Position numbers and translations under genes: made by a program. A DNA stretch of 64,000 nucleotides, taken from positions 2,356,001 through 2,420,000 of the forward strand of contig NZ_CP010681.1 in assembly GCF_002407245.1 (NCBI RefSeq), given 5' to 3'. Source of the stretch: Phaeobacter piscinae (GTDB lineage: Bacteria; Pseudomonadota; Alphaproteobacteria; Rhodobacterales; Rhodobacteraceae). Positions 36,868-46,898 of this stretch are shown piece after piece. The first letter of the stretch is position 1; each line of letters opens with the position of its first letter. The notes beneath the pieces are model-generated. The model was not told the DNA's origin, searched no databases, and worked only from the letters and a program-made list of their open reading frames with translations.

Positions 36868-37749
36868 TCAGCTGGCGTCAGGCAAATCGACAGTGCCACA
36901 CATCAGCACATAGCCCCGCCCCGCAACCCGGATACCGCTGGGTGCCTCTGCCGGACCCACCCGGGTTACAACGGCCTGCCCCGGCCGCCCCAGCCCATGC
37001 CCCTGCTCCGCGATGAAGTGATCGGGCTCCATCAGCCCGTGACGCCACAGGTAGGCTGCCATCGCCCCGGTTGCCGAGCCGGTGAACGGATCCTCTGGCG
37101 GACTGGGCGGCGCCATCAGCAGCCGTGAAAACGTATCTCCCTCCGCCGTGGCGCCCTCAAGGGTCACCAGAAATGGCTCCATCATGTCGACGCCCTCGGC
37201 GCCCATCGTCTCCCCCAATCGGGTGAGCGCCGGGATGTTCAGCTGCGCCGCCTCCAGAGAGGCCCGGTCGCGCAGCACTGTTATGCAGAAGGGCAATCCG
37301 GTGGATACTCGTTGTGGTTGCCCGACAATTGCATCCACCGGCAAAGAAACCGCCGCCGCCACCAGCTCCGGATCGGCAAAGCCGCCGAACTCAGGCGCGA
37401 CCTGCGTCATTTCTATGAGATCATCGACAATGGTGACCCGAACCAGCCCGGCACCTGTTTCCAATGTGATCGCATCCCCGGTCATCAGCCCGCGGTCTCG
37501 CAGCGCTGCAACAGTCGCGATGGTCGGATGGCCCGCAAAGGGGATCTCCCGGCTGGCCAGAAAATAGCGCACCCGCACATCGGCCACCTCAGATGGTCCG
37601 GTGAACGTGCATTCCACCAGAGAGGTTTCCCGCACATACGCCATGCAGGTCTCATCGCTCAGCTCCGCACCACCGTGCACGACCGCACAGCCATTGCCGC
37701 CAAAGGCCCGCGCCGAAAACGCATCAACCCAATCGAAATCGTAGCGCAT
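36868..37749 (-). CDS. PhzF-family isomerase/epimerase-like protein
   Basis: Encodes 293 residues from the ATG at 37749, with GGGAGGGA just upstream. PhzF proteins share the diaminopimelate-epimerase fold. The N-terminal DFDWVDAFSARAFGGNGCAVV, the catalytic Glu region RETSLVECTFTGPS, and IPFAGHPTIATVAAL are typical. The C-terminal repeat has DPFTGSATGAMAAYLWRHG. No phenazine genes are present, so it is one of the many PhzF relatives of unknown substrate. It heads a two-gene unit with the GT10 gene. Confidence 0.9.
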   Translation of the reverse strand: MRYDFDWVDAFSARAFGGNGCAVVHGGAELSDETCMAYVRETSLVECTFTGPSEVADVRVRYFLASREIPFAGHPTIATVAALRDRGLMTGDAITLETGAGLVRVTIVDDLIEMTQVAPEFGGFADPELVAAAVSLPVDAIVGQPQRVSTGLPFCITVLRDRASLEAAQLNIPALTRLGETMGAEGVDMMEPFLVTLEGATAEGDTFSRLLMAPPSPPEDPFTGSATGAMAAYLWRHGLMEPDHFIAEQGHGLGRPGQAVVTRVGPAEAPSGIRVAGRGYVLMCGTVDLPDAS

Positions 37750-37905
37750 CGATCCCTCCCGCAATCAATCCCGTCACCTCCAAGCAAGACCACGCCAATG
37801 GCCGTATCGCAAGGGGCATTTGCCTGGAGCTTCCGATATAGCGCCGCTGATGAGAACGTCTTGATTTCTGGCACTATCATCAGACCCGAGTGCCTTTACA
37901 GGCAT

Positions 37906-37930
37906 GAAAAAGGGCGCCACGAGGGCGCCC
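37906..37930 (-). terminator. Intrinsic terminator of hsp20-DUF1150
   Basis: A 7-bp stem (GGGCGCC/GGCGCCC) with a five-base loop. On the minus strand it runs into five T residues. Confidence 0.75.
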
Positions 37931-37998
37931 GACCGATGAGCTGCGACAAGATTGGCAACAGCGATACCGCTCTCGCCCCCTGCCCCTCAGCGATGATG

Positions 37999-38223
37999 TC
38001 AGTGCACAGGCACCGGTGCATAATCGTGTTGCCGCGCCAGCACAAAGGCCATTTTGCGGTCACTGACCAGCGCCAACTGCTCCCCCGCCGCATCATGCAC
38101 TGCATAAAGCTGTGTGCGCCCGTTGGCACCGGCCTGAACCTCAGCAGGGAGATCGGCCACATCGACGGCCTTTACATAGACAATGCGGCTGTCTGCATCG
38201 TTGAACTGGTAGGCTGTGTGCAT
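37999..38223 (-). CDS. DUF1150 family protein
   Basis: Encodes 74 residues. DUF1150 is a small alphaproteobacterial family, usually next to an Hsp20 gene, as here. The sequence has SRIVYVKAVDVADLPAEVQ and LYAVHDAAGEQLALVSDRK, then FVLARQHD. Function is unknown; the constant pairing suggests a role with the small heat-shock protein. It starts 5 bases after the hsp20 stop and ends before a terminator, so it shares the hsp20 promoter. Confidence 0.87.
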   Translation of the reverse strand: MHTAYQFNDADSRIVYVKAVDVADLPAEVQAGANGRTQLYAVHDAAGEQLALVSDRKMAFVLARQHDYAPVPVH

Positions 38224-38228
38224 CTGTC

Positions 38229-38642
38229 TTACCCCTTCTTGATGTTGATTGTCTGAACCACAGTCTCCGGTCGCGCCCGGGTCAGATCGACGTGCAGCAG
38301 TCCGTTTTCCATGACCGCCTCGCCAACTTCGACACCATCCGCCAATACAAACATGCGCTGAAATTGGCGCGCGGCAATACCCCGGTGCAAAAACACACGA
38401 CCATCGCTGTCATCACTCTGCCGACCCCGGATGACCAATTGCCGGTCCTCCACGGTGATCGCCAGATCGGCCTCGCCGAAACCGGCCACGGCCAGCGTGA
38501 TGCGATAGGAATGATCCGAGGTTTGTTCAATATTGTAAGGGGGGTAGCCTTCATTCCCGGATTTGGCCGAGCGTTCCAGAAGGCGTTCCAATTGCTCAAA
38601 TCCCAACATATGCGGATACGAGCCGAGTGTGAGTTTAGACAC
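38229..38642 (-). CDS. Small heat-shock protein Hsp20
   Basis: Encodes 137 residues from GTG 38642, with AAGGA 8 bases upstream; a longer frame would begin inside the leader. It is an ATP-independent holdase of the alpha-crystallin family (IbpA-like). The core runs from YNIEQTSDHSYRITLAVAGF to the signature VMENGLLHVDLTR. The C-terminal anchor ETVVQTINIKK has an I-x-I pattern. It is first in an operon with DUF1150. Upstream lie a near-consensus RpoH promoter and a leader that hides the ribosome binding site, so control is both transcriptional and post-transcriptional. Confidence 0.93.
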   Translation of the reverse strand: MSKLTLGSYPHMLGFEQLERLLERSAKSGNEGYPPYNIEQTSDHSYRITLAVAGFGEADLAITVEDRQLVIRGRQSDDSDGRVFLHRGIAARQFQRMFVLADGVEVGEAVMENGLLHVDLTRARPETVVQTINIKKG

Positions 38643-38648
38643 AGGTTT

Positions 38649-38670
38649 CGTCCTTGATTCTAAAGCGACG
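38649..38670 (-). promoter_or_regulatory. ROSE-like RNA thermometer hairpin in hsp20 leader
   Basis: On the minus strand, CGTC-G-CTT (38670-38663) pairs perfectly with AAGGACG (38655-38649) around a seven-base loop, leaving one bulged G. The right arm contains the whole Shine-Dalgarno AAGGA. The left arm has UCGCU, matching the UYGCU element with bulged G that defines ROSE thermometers of alphaproteobacterial hsp20 genes. A second hairpin (38678-38699) lies 5' of it. Confidence 0.72.
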
Positions 38671-38709
38671 TATGGTGGCGGCCCCATTATGGCGACCGCT
38701 TTCCTAAGA

Positions 38710-38737
38710 ATATGGGTGTTTTATGCGTTTTCACAAG
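38710..38737 (-). promoter_or_regulatory. RpoH (sigma-32) promoter of hsp20
   Basis: On the minus strand CTTGTGA (38737-38731), a 14-base spacer, and CCCATAT (38716-38710), close to the heat-shock consensus CTTGAAA-N13-17-CCCATNT. The predicted transcript would begin about 60 bases before the hsp20 start. Confidence 0.7.
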
Positions 38738-38820
38738 CCCAAGGCACAGCAGCGCTGGCGCAAAAGCCCCTAAAAGCGTAATATTCGCTAAGTCTTAACC
38801 CGCCAGAAGCCGAGTCGCCA

Positions 38821-39045
38821 ATGAACGCACCAACCGATATCTCCATGAAAACCGACGATGTTTTACAGGTGGAGCTGGAGGTGTTTCGCAGGCAACACCG
38901 CGATCTGGATGAGGCAATCACCGCCCTGCAGGACCGTGGCACCAGCGATCAGCTGACCATTCAGCGACTGAAGAAGCAGAAGCTGATCCTGAAGGACAAG
39001 ATCGCGCTGATCGAAGACCGGCTAACACCGGATATCATCGCCTGA
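38821..39045 (+). CDS. YdcH/DUF465 family protein
   Basis: Encodes 74 residues. The DUF465 family consists of small helical hairpins found widely in proteobacteria; function is unknown. The core is VLQVELEVFRRQHRDLDEAI then LTIQRLKKQKLILKDKIALI, two helices joined by a Gly turn. ATG 38845 is an alternative start. It lies upstream of purE-purK on the same strand, a usual arrangement in the group. Confidence 0.85.
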   Translation: MNAPTDISMKTDDVLQVELEVFRRQHRDLDEAITALQDRGTSDQLTIQRLKKQKLILKDKIALIEDRLTPDIIA

Positions 39046-39174
39046 TCCCGACCTCCAAACACTGCGCCCCACAGGGTTCATTGCCGCATTGCGTGATGCA
39101 CAGGGTTCTCTATAGTGCGCGCTTCCTCCAACCCAGCGGGTTCGCAGGCCCGCGGCATGACAGGATCTGAGCCT

Positions 39175-39675
39175 ATGCCAGAGCACACCGCCGACATTAA
39201 AGTGGGCATCATCATGGGCAGCCAGTCGGATTGGCCCACTATGAAAGAGGCCGCCACCCTCCTGGATGACCTGGGCGTTCCCTATGAGGCAAAGATCGTC
39301 TCAGCCCACCGGACCCCCGACCGGCTGTGGAGCTACGGCAAATCCGCTGCCGACCGCGGCTTGCAGGTGATTATCGCTGGCGCCGGTGGTGCCGCCCACC
39401 TGCCCGGCATGGTCGCCTCAAAAACCCGCGTGCCTGTGGTTGGTGTGCCGGTCCAGACCCGCGCCCTCTCCGGTGTCGATTCGCTCTATTCCATCGTGCA
39501 GATGCCCAAGGGGTTTCCCGTGGCCACCATGGCCATCGGTGCCGCCGGGGCGGCCAATGCAGGCCTGATGGCTGCTGGTATTCTGGCACTGCAGGACGCA
39601 GATCTCGCCCAACGCCTCGACGACTGGCGCGCTGCCCTCTCTGCCTCCATCCCAGAGGAACCTGTCGATGACTGA
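39175..39675 (+). CDS. purE: 5-(carboxyamino)imidazole ribonucleotide mutase
   Basis: Encodes 166 residues from the ATG at 39175, with AGGA 9 bases upstream. It converts N5-CAIR to CAIR in purine synthesis. Class I PurE motifs are [31 protein letters not shown], and [19 protein letters not shown]. The last eight bases overlap the start of purK, so the two subunits of the pathway step are coupled. Confidence 0.96.
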   Translation: MPEHTADIKVGIIMGSQSDWPTMKEAATLLDDLGVPYEAKIVSAHRTPDRLWSYGKSAADRGLQVIIAGAGGAAHLPGMVASKTRVPVVGVPVQTRALSGVDSLYSIVQMPKGFPVATMAIGAAGAANAGLMAAGILALQDADLAQRLDDWRAALSASIPEEPVDD

Positions 39676-40756
39676 CCTGTCTGAAAACGCTCTGAAACCC
39701 GGTGCTATTATCGGCATACTCGGTGGGGGTCAGTTGGGGCGGATGCTCTCGGTCGCGGCCTCGCGCCTCGGGTTCAGAACACATATCTTTGAGCCAAGCG
39801 CCAAGCCGCCCGCAGCCCATGTTGCCGACCAGGTCACAACTGCCAGCTACGAAGACGCCGAAGCACTGGCCGCCTTCGCCACCTCAGTCGATGTGATCAC
39901 CTATGAGTTTGAAAACATCCCGACCTCGGCCCTTGATCTGCTGGAAACACTGAAGCCGATCCGCCCTGGCCGCGAGGCACTGCGCATCAGTCAGGATCGC
40001 CTGACCGAGAAGGCCTTTCTGCAGGGTCTGGGCCTGCAAACTGCCGCTTTTGCCGATATCTCAGATCAGGCCAGTCTCGACGCGGCGCTGACTCAGATCG
40101 GCGCCCCGTCGATCCTGAAGACCCGCCGTTTTGGTTATGACGGCAAGGGGCAAGCCCGCATCAAAACGCCTGAAGACGCGGCCGAGGCGCTGGCTGCCAT
40201 GGCAGGCGCGCCCTCGATCCTTGAAGGGTTCGTGAATTTCAGCCATGAGGTTTCAGTCATTGCAGCCCGGGGCGTCAGCGGTGAAATCGCCTGTTTTGAT
40301 CCCGGTGAGAACATCCACCGCGACGGTATCCTGCATACCACAACCGTTCCTGCCCGCCTCAGTGCAGGGCAGCGCATGGATGCGGTGCTGATGGCAGGCA
40401 AAATCCTGAATGCACTCGAATATGTCGGTGTTCTTGGGGTCGAGTTGTTCGTCACACCTCAGGGGTTGATCGTGAACGAGATCGCCCCGCGCGTCCATAA
40501 CTCCGGCCATTGGACCCAGAACGGCTGCGCCATTGATCAGTTCGAGCAGCATATCCGTGCGGTTGCGGGCTGGAGTCTTGGCGACGGGCAGCGGCATAGC
40601 GACGTTGTGATGGAAAATCTGATCGGCGCCGATATGGACCGGGTGCCCGAACTGGCAAAAGAGGCCGACTGCGCTCTCCACCTCTACGGCAAGACCGAGG
40701 CAACGCCGGGCCGCAAAATGGGCCACGTGAACCGGGTGCAAAAACCGCAGACCTGA
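39668..40756 (+). CDS. purK: 5-(carboxyamino)imidazole ribonucleotide synthase
   Basis: Encodes 362 residues. An ATP-grasp enzyme, it carboxylates AIR to N5-CAIR with bicarbonate, feeding PurE. N-terminal [23 protein letters not shown]-grasp [18 protein letters not shown], and metal site [18 protein letters not shown] are typical. It overlaps purE by 8 bases. The unit ends before the convergent phnM gene. Confidence 0.96.
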   Translation: MTDLSENALKPGAIIGILGGGQLGRMLSVAASRLGFRTHIFEPSAKPPAAHVADQVTTASYEDAEALAAFATSVDVITYEFENIPTSALDLLETLKPIRPGREALRISQDRLTEKAFLQGLGLQTAAFADISDQASLDAALTQIGAPSILKTRRFGYDGKGQARIKTPEDAAEALAAMAGAPSILEGFVNFSHEVSVIAARGVSGEIACFDPGENIHRDGILHTTTVPARLSAGQRMDAVLMAGKILNALEYVGVLGVELFVTPQGLIVNEIAPRVHNSGHWTQNGCAIDQFEQHIRAVAGWSLGDGQRHSDVVMENLIGADMDRVPELAKEADCALHLYGKTEATPGRKMGHVNRVQKPQT

Positions 40757-40816
40757 GATGCGGGGCTGAAATCTTAGGACGCTTCCCCAAACCCCGGGAT
40801 ATTTTCAGCCAGAAGA

Positions 40817-40841
40817 TGCCCCGGTAGCGGCGACCGGGGCA
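40817..40841. terminator. Hairpin between convergent purK and phnM
   Basis: A perfect 9-bp stem (TGCCCCGGT and complement) with a seven-base loop, but no real T-run on either side. It is a weak intrinsic-terminator candidate. Confidence 0.4.
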
Positions 40842-40935
40842 GTAAAAGCGGCCCCGCCGGTTTTACGCGCTGCGCAGAGGGCCATCCGGCTTGATGGGCA
40901 GCGCCGCGCCCTTGCCTGCTGTAGTGCTGCTGCAG

Positions 40936-42084
40936 TCAGATGAGAAAACGGGCGGCCACATCGCCGCTCATATAGCTGACCCGACCGCCTGAAAAAGTCG
41001 CCGCGATCTGATCGTCAGCGTCAAGGATCACCAGATCAGCGCGCAGCCCTGCCGCCAGGCGCCCCCGATCCTCAAGCCCGAGGATCTTCGCGGGCCCCTC
41101 CGACACCAACCGCCAGGCGCCTGCGATATCCAGCAGGCCGGAACGCTCCAGCATCAGCGCGGCCCGGCGCGGGCTGGGATAGTGGTAATCCGACGCAAGC
41201 GCATCGCACAGCCCCATGGTAATAAGGTCCAGCGCTGAGGCATTGCCCTTATGCGAGCCGCCCCGCACCACATTGGGTGAGCCAAGGATAACAGCATCGC
41301 CTGCGGCTTTGGCCGTCTCTGCGGCCGCCATCGTTTCCGGGAATTCCGAAATCCGCGCACCGCGATCGCGCCACGTGATGCGGTCCCCGGCGCTATGGTC
41401 ATCATGGCTGCCAAGGCGGACCCCTGCAGCGCCCAGCGTCGCAGCCAGCTTATCAAGTGCGGCGGGCACCTCCGGTCTGCGGGCATGCATATCCTTCAGC
41501 ATCTGCCAATGAACGTCCGGATTGCGCCCCGCTTTCAGCGCCTGCCCAGTCAGACGCGGCGGTTTTTTCCCCTGTGCCAGCCGGTCATGCGGCAAATGGT
41601 CGTTGAACACCACATAAGGCACCTGCCACCGCGCGATCTGAGAGGGCAGCTCATCATAGGCATCCAGCAGATGGATTTCGAACCGCAGTTGTGGAACCAG
41701 GTCTGTCACCACCCGGGACCGAGCCGCTTTGATCCCCTCAAACACCTGGCCCGCAAAGTCCGGGCCACGCAGCCCACCTTCCCAGGAATAAAACTGCGCC
41801 AGCACAGCCGTGGTGATGCCATTGGCGGCCAGTTCCGCCTCGGCGGCAATCACGCCCTCGGTCATCTGCTTCATCGCGCCACGACGCGGCGCCAGATGAC
41901 GTTCAAATCCGTCGCCGTGCAAATCCACGATGCCGGGCAATATACGGTAGCCTGACAGATCAATCGCCCGCCCGGCGCGCGCTGTCTGGATCTCACCTCC
42001 TGCGAAGGTCAACTCGCCACCGCATTCCAAGCCGTCCGGGCGCAGCACATCTGCCCCGGTCAATGTCAGTTCGAGCGCGCTCAT
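40936..42084 (-). CDS. phnM: PhnM, ribose 1-methylphosphonate 5-triphosphate diphosphatase
   Basis: Encodes 382 residues of the amidohydrolase superfamily. PhnM removes pyrophosphate in C-P lyase phosphonate breakdown. Metal-site segments are [20 protein letters not shown] and [14 protein letters not shown], with [14 protein letters not shown] near the C-terminus. [13 protein letters not shown] is also family-like. The striking point is isolation: no other phn gene lies nearby. Its start overlaps the stop of a lipase-like gene as ATGA. It may be a second PhnM acting in trans, or have drifted to another substrate. Confidence 0.88.
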   Translation of the reverse strand: MSALELTLTGADVLRPDGLECGGELTFAGGEIQTARAGRAIDLSGYRILPGIVDLHGDGFERHLAPRRGAMKQMTEGVIAAEAELAANGITTAVLAQFYSWEGGLRGPDFAGQVFEGIKAARSRVVTDLVPQLRFEIHLLDAYDELPSQIARWQVPYVVFNDHLPHDRLAQGKKPPRLTGQALKAGRNPDVHWQMLKDMHARRPEVPAALDKLAATLGAAGVRLGSHDDHSAGDRITWRDRGARISEFPETMAAAETAKAAGDAVILGSPNVVRGGSHKGNASALDLITMGLCDALASDYHYPSPRRAALMLERSGLLDIAGAWRLVSEGPAKILGLEDRGRLAAGLRADLVILDADDQIAATFSGGRVSYMSGDVAARFLI

Positions 42085-42899
42085 GGCTGTGCCTCCCCTT
42101 GCGGCTGATTTCCATCATCACTGCACCGGCCTTGCGCGCAGGCCTCCTCAATCTGTCCCGTGATAGAGTCGAGCCACGTGATATCCGGATCAAAGCGCCC
42201 GGCGTCGAGGAAATGCAGCGCCTGCGCGATAACCTGAGGGTTGTTCATCATAAACGTATGGGTGACGGGCAGCACGATGTGATCTACCATCCCCTCCAGA
42301 TAGGTGCTCTCCACGGAGACTTTGCCATCATCTGCTCCCGGTATGATCGCAGAGAAAATCGGATTAAGCGACAGATCGCCGGCAATCACACCAACGGGGA
42401 AACTGGCCGGTGGCAACTGGCTGGGCAGGCTGTCCGCATCCGTCCCCAGCTGCAGGCCAGCGGGGCCGTTCAGAAGGCCAAACACCTCCCAATCGCCCAA
42501 CTCATCCACCAGCTCACTGCCGTGGTTGGGCGGAGCCAGCATGACCGTGCGACCCAACGCGTCCGGTCGGTGGCTCTGAAGCCAGTGACGCAGCAGGATG
42601 GCTCCCATGGAATGGGTGACAAAATGGATACGCTCACCCTCTGAGATGAGGGCTGTGCAGTGCTCAACTGCATCGGGCAGCGTCTCGGCCGCAAGATCCG
42701 CCACCGCTTTGTCAGTCGAAGGGTAGCCGGGGATAACGACGTGGACACCGCGCGCCTCAAGCACCTGCCCCATCACCGCCAGCGAGATTTCACTGCGCGC
42801 CAGCCCATGCAGCAGAATGGCGCAATCCGCGCGCGCCATGGCTGCGGAGAAACACAAAACCGCGCCCGTCAGCGCAGAGGGGATAAAAGAACGGATCAT
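42081..42899 (-). CDS. Secreted alpha/beta hydrolase, lipase-like
   Basis: Encodes 272 residues from the ATG at 42899; the longer frame is not family-like. A signal peptide ([20 protein letters not shown], cut near MARA-DC) suggests a periplasmic or secreted enzyme. The fold begins at [16 protein letters not shown]. The nucleophile elbow is [14 protein letters not shown] (HSMG), with [14 protein letters not shown] after it and a likely catalytic His in [13 protein letters not shown]1/lipase relatives look the same. Substrate is unknown. It is coupled to phnM by a 4-base overlap. Confidence 0.82.
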   Translation of the reverse strand: MIRSFIPSALTGAVLCFSAAMARADCAILLHGLARSEISLAVMGQVLEARGVHVVIPGYPSTDKAVADLAAETLPDAVEHCTALISEGERIHFVTHSMGAILLRHWLQSHRPDALGRTVMLAPPNHGSELVDELGDWEVFGLLNGPAGLQLGTDADSLPSQLPPASFPVGVIAGDLSLNPIFSAIIPGADDGKVSVESTYLEGMVDHIVLPVTHTFMMNNPQVIAQALHFLDAGRFDPDITWLDSITGQIEEACAQGRCSDDGNQPQGEAQP

Positions 42900-43001
42900 G
42901 GTGTTTCGCGACCTCACTGGGATCATGCAACACTGCACATAGGGCCAAAGCCCTACAACAGGAAGGGTGGACCGCAAATGGGTCTGCTGTGACGCAACGT
43001 G

Positions 43002-43883
43002 TCAGCGCTCCGCCACTGTCTTGCTGTGCGCAGCCGTCCTGCGACCGGGAGCAGACAAGACAACAACGGCGATCCCGCCCAAAATAGCTGCCGACCCGAT
43101 CACCAATGGAACCGTGATCGCCTCTCCCAGCAGTGCAGCGCCTGCGAGGATTGCAATCACCGGCACGGACAATTGCACCGTTGCCGCCACCGCAGGCGAC
43201 AATTTGGGGAGCACATGATACCAAAGCGCATAGCCAAGTCCGGAAGTCACCGCCCCTGACAGGACCGCCAGAAGCCCCCCTGTTCGCGTGACCACGATAT
43301 CGCCACCAAACAGCAGGACCCCCGGCACCATCATCAGGGTTGCCACAGCGAAATTCACTGCTGTCGCCGCAAGCGGCGCCCGCGCCCCGCGCCCCAGCAG
43401 ACTATACGCCGCCCAACCAAGCCCGCCCAAAGCCATCAACAGCGACGCCCCCAGCGGCGCGGCGGATGCGCCATCGCTGGGCCAGACCACAAACGCAAGC
43501 CCGGCCAACGCAATCCCTGCCCCACCGATTTGCCCCCAAGACACCGGGCTGCCACTGAAACTCCCCCAGAGAAACATCGACACCTGCACAACACCAAACA
43601 GGATCAAGGCGCCAAGCCCCGCATCAAGATCCTGGTAGGCTACGGAAAACCCGACGATATAGATCGAAAGCGCCGCCGCGCCCCAAAGCGTCTGCCGCAG
43701 ATCGCGCCGCACCGACAGCCCGCGAAGTATACAAAGCGCAATCAGCGTCACCGCCCCGGAAAACAGTCGCAGCAGACCAAAGCTGGTTGCTTCCATATAG
43801 CCCCCACCAATGGCCAACCGGCCCAGAATGGAATTCGCAGCAAAGGCCACCATGGTGAGAGAGACGAGAAAAATCAGACGCAT
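43002..43883 (-). CDS. EamA/DMT-family transporter
   Basis: Encodes 293 residues with about ten hydrophobic helices in two EamA repeats, as in RhaT/YdcZ-type exporters of metabolites. The first repeat starts MRLIFLVSLTMVAFAANSIL, and GYALWYHVLPKLSPAVAATV with the second-repeat LSVPVIAILAGAALLGEAI is typical. The substrate cannot be told from sequence. It stands alone, followed by the lipase-phnM pair after 102 bases. Confidence 0.9.
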   Translation of the reverse strand: MRLIFLVSLTMVAFAANSILGRLAIGGGYMEATSFGLLRLFSGAVTLIALCILRGLSVRRDLRQTLWGAAALSIYIVGFSVAYQDLDAGLGALILFGVVQVSMFLWGSFSGSPVSWGQIGGAGIALAGLAFVVWPSDGASAAPLGASLLMALGGLGWAAYSLLGRGARAPLAATAVNFAVATLMMVPGVLLFGGDIVVTRTGGLLAVLSGAVTSGLGYALWYHVLPKLSPAVAATVQLSVPVIAILAGAALLGEAITVPLVIGSAAILGGIAVVVLSAPGRRTAAHSKTVAER

Positions 43884-43932
43884 GCGCTAGGGCTACCCTG
43901 CCGGGATGCCCGGGACCACTGTTATTTTTGTG

Positions 43933-44514
43933 TCAGAGGTCCGAGAAGGCCCGTGGGTAAACCAGCTCTGCTTCTGGCACGTCATCGCCCCGGCGCAAGA
44001 TTAGCGTGGATGCCAATGGATAGGGGCTCTTGAGCTTCTGAGCCCGCTGCCAGCTGAAGCCATACCGGCCATAAAAGGAAGGCTTGCCCAGAACCACAAT
44101 GGTCTTGGGCACATTGGCCGGCAGTCTTTCAAGTGGAATTTCATAATTGGCTGCCAACTCCTGCAGCATTCGCGAGCCAAACCGCCAAGGTCCGCGGTAC
44201 ATGCCGTCCTTTGGTCCGCCCACAGCCATGTTCGGGTTGCGCTCCGCCAGCCTGCCACCCTGCCATTCCGGCCGCACCGCCATCGGCGCCAGACAGGCCC
44301 ATCCTTCAGGCGCAGACATCCGGCTCAGCGCAAAATAGCCACCGATCTTTCCATCCCAGGGCTTACGAGACTCAAAAATCATGTCCCCATCGGCCCGCAA
44401 CTGCCGCACGAGCCGCGCTTCGGCATCAGTCGGGAATGCCGACTTCAGCAACCTATCCACTTCTTCATAGTGTTCTTCGTTGACGCTAGTCGAAAAATCC
44501 GGCCCCACAACCAT
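43933..44514 (-). CDS. GNAT-family N-acetyltransferase (YhbS-like)
   Basis: Encodes 193 residues from the ATG at 44514, with GGGAGG 6 bases upstream; the frame continues upstream through the groL terminator and is not coding there. The GNAT core has NEEHYEEVDRLLKSAFPTDA, LAPMAVRPEWQGGRL, and FYGRYGFSWQRAQKL, as in COG3153 (YhbS). The usual acetyl-CoA loop QxxGxG is only partly visible (EWQGGRL). Substrate unknown. Confidence 0.8.
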   Translation of the reverse strand: MVVGPDFSTSVNEEHYEEVDRLLKSAFPTDAEARLVRQLRADGDMIFESRKPWDGKIGGYFALSRMSAPEGWACLAPMAVRPEWQGGRLAERNPNMAVGGPKDGMYRGPWRFGSRMLQELAANYEIPLERLPANVPKTIVVLGKPSFYGRYGFSWQRAQKLKSPYPLASTLILRRGDDVPEAELVYPRAFSDL

Positions 44515-44596
44515 CGCAAACCTCCCGGCAGTCACCTTTCTAAAAATACTCGCGCCGCAGGCAGGTCCGCAAGGCGGGCCTTCGCTGTCCAAAATG

Positions 44597-44621
44597 AAAA
44601 AGGGCCGCCCGAAGGCAGCCC
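44597..44621 (-). terminator. Intrinsic terminator of groES-groL
   Basis: On the minus strand an 8-bp stem with one G-U pair around a UUCG tetraloop, followed by five T residues. It starts 95 bases past the groL stop. Confidence 0.82.
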
Positions 44622-44715
44622 AAATTCCTAACATCATAAGTGGCGGACGTCTGGCAGATTGGCCTATGCGGCCAATCGCCTTTTGTCGTATCCCAAATCC
44701 CAACGGGATTTGTGA

Positions 44716-46371
<1,656 letters not shown>

Positions 46372-46442
46372 TCACTCTCCTAGAGAAATTCTGTAGTTGT
46401 CAGCGGATGGGATCAGAGAAGAATTCGGGAAAACCCGGCATC

Positions 46443-46730
46443 TTACTCGATGATGCCCATGATGTCGCTTTCTTTCATCATCAGCAGCTCTTCGCCGTCG
46501 ACGTTGACCTCAGTGCCGGACCATTTGCCGAACAGGATTTTGTCGCCAGCAGACACAGCCATCGCGATCAACTCGCCGCTGTCCTTACGTGCGCCTTCGC
46601 CGGTTGCAACGACAACGCCTTCGCTCGGCTTTTCCTTGGCGGAATCAGGAATGATCAGACCACCGGCGGTTTTTTCTTCGCTCTCGGTGCGACGGACCAG
46701 CACGCGGTCATGAAGCGGTTTCAGTGCCAT
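46443..46730 (-). CDS. groES: Co-chaperonin GroES
   Basis: Encodes 95 residues, normal length. It forms the heptameric lid of GroEL. The start [20 protein letters not shown] and the mobile loop around [19 protein letters not shown] are typical. The C-terminal [15 protein letters not shown] is also typical. It is the first gene of the operon, behind a sigma-70-type promoter and a CIRCE operator. Confidence 0.98.
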   Translation of the reverse strand: MALKPLHDRVLVRRTESEEKTAGGLIIPDSAKEKPSEGVVVATGEGARKDSGELIAMAVSAGDKILFGKWSGTEVNVDGEELLMMKESDIMGIIE

Positions 46731-46791
46731 CTTTGTAGCTCCTTAAAGGCTCAAAGGTTGTTGTCCCTCCCCCTGCTCCCCGCAGAGGGTG

Positions 46792-46818
46792 TTAGCACTC
46801 AACACGATTGAGTGCTAA
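46792..46818 (-). promoter_or_regulatory. CIRCE element (HrcA operator)
   Basis: TTAGCACTC, nine bases, GAGTGCTAA: an exact match to the CIRCE consensus bound by the HrcA repressor. It is 62 bases upstream of the groES start and just downstream of the promoter, so HrcA would block transcription until heat shock. Confidence 0.97.
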
Positions 46819-46826
46819 CGACGGAA

Positions 46827-46855
46827 TAGCTAGGCAGGGTGCGCGCCTCTGTCAA
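46827..46855 (-). promoter_or_regulatory. Sigma-70-type promoter of groES-groL
   Basis: On the minus strand TTGACA (46855-46850), a 17-base spacer, and TAGCTA (46832-46827). The predicted start would be a few bases from the CIRCE element. Confidence 0.75.
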
Positions 46856-46898
46856 CAGGTTGCTTAGGAAATTTTGTGGCAATTTTCGGGCGCGTGCG

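Noticed and set aside
36868..37749. Phenazine biosynthesis from the PhzF-family gene
   Set aside because: No other phz gene is present, and most PhzF relatives have nothing to do with phenazines.
44515..44703. N-terminal extension of the GNAT gene
   Set aside because: It would pass through the groL terminator hairpin and lacks GNAT sequence; GGGAGG marks the start at 44514.
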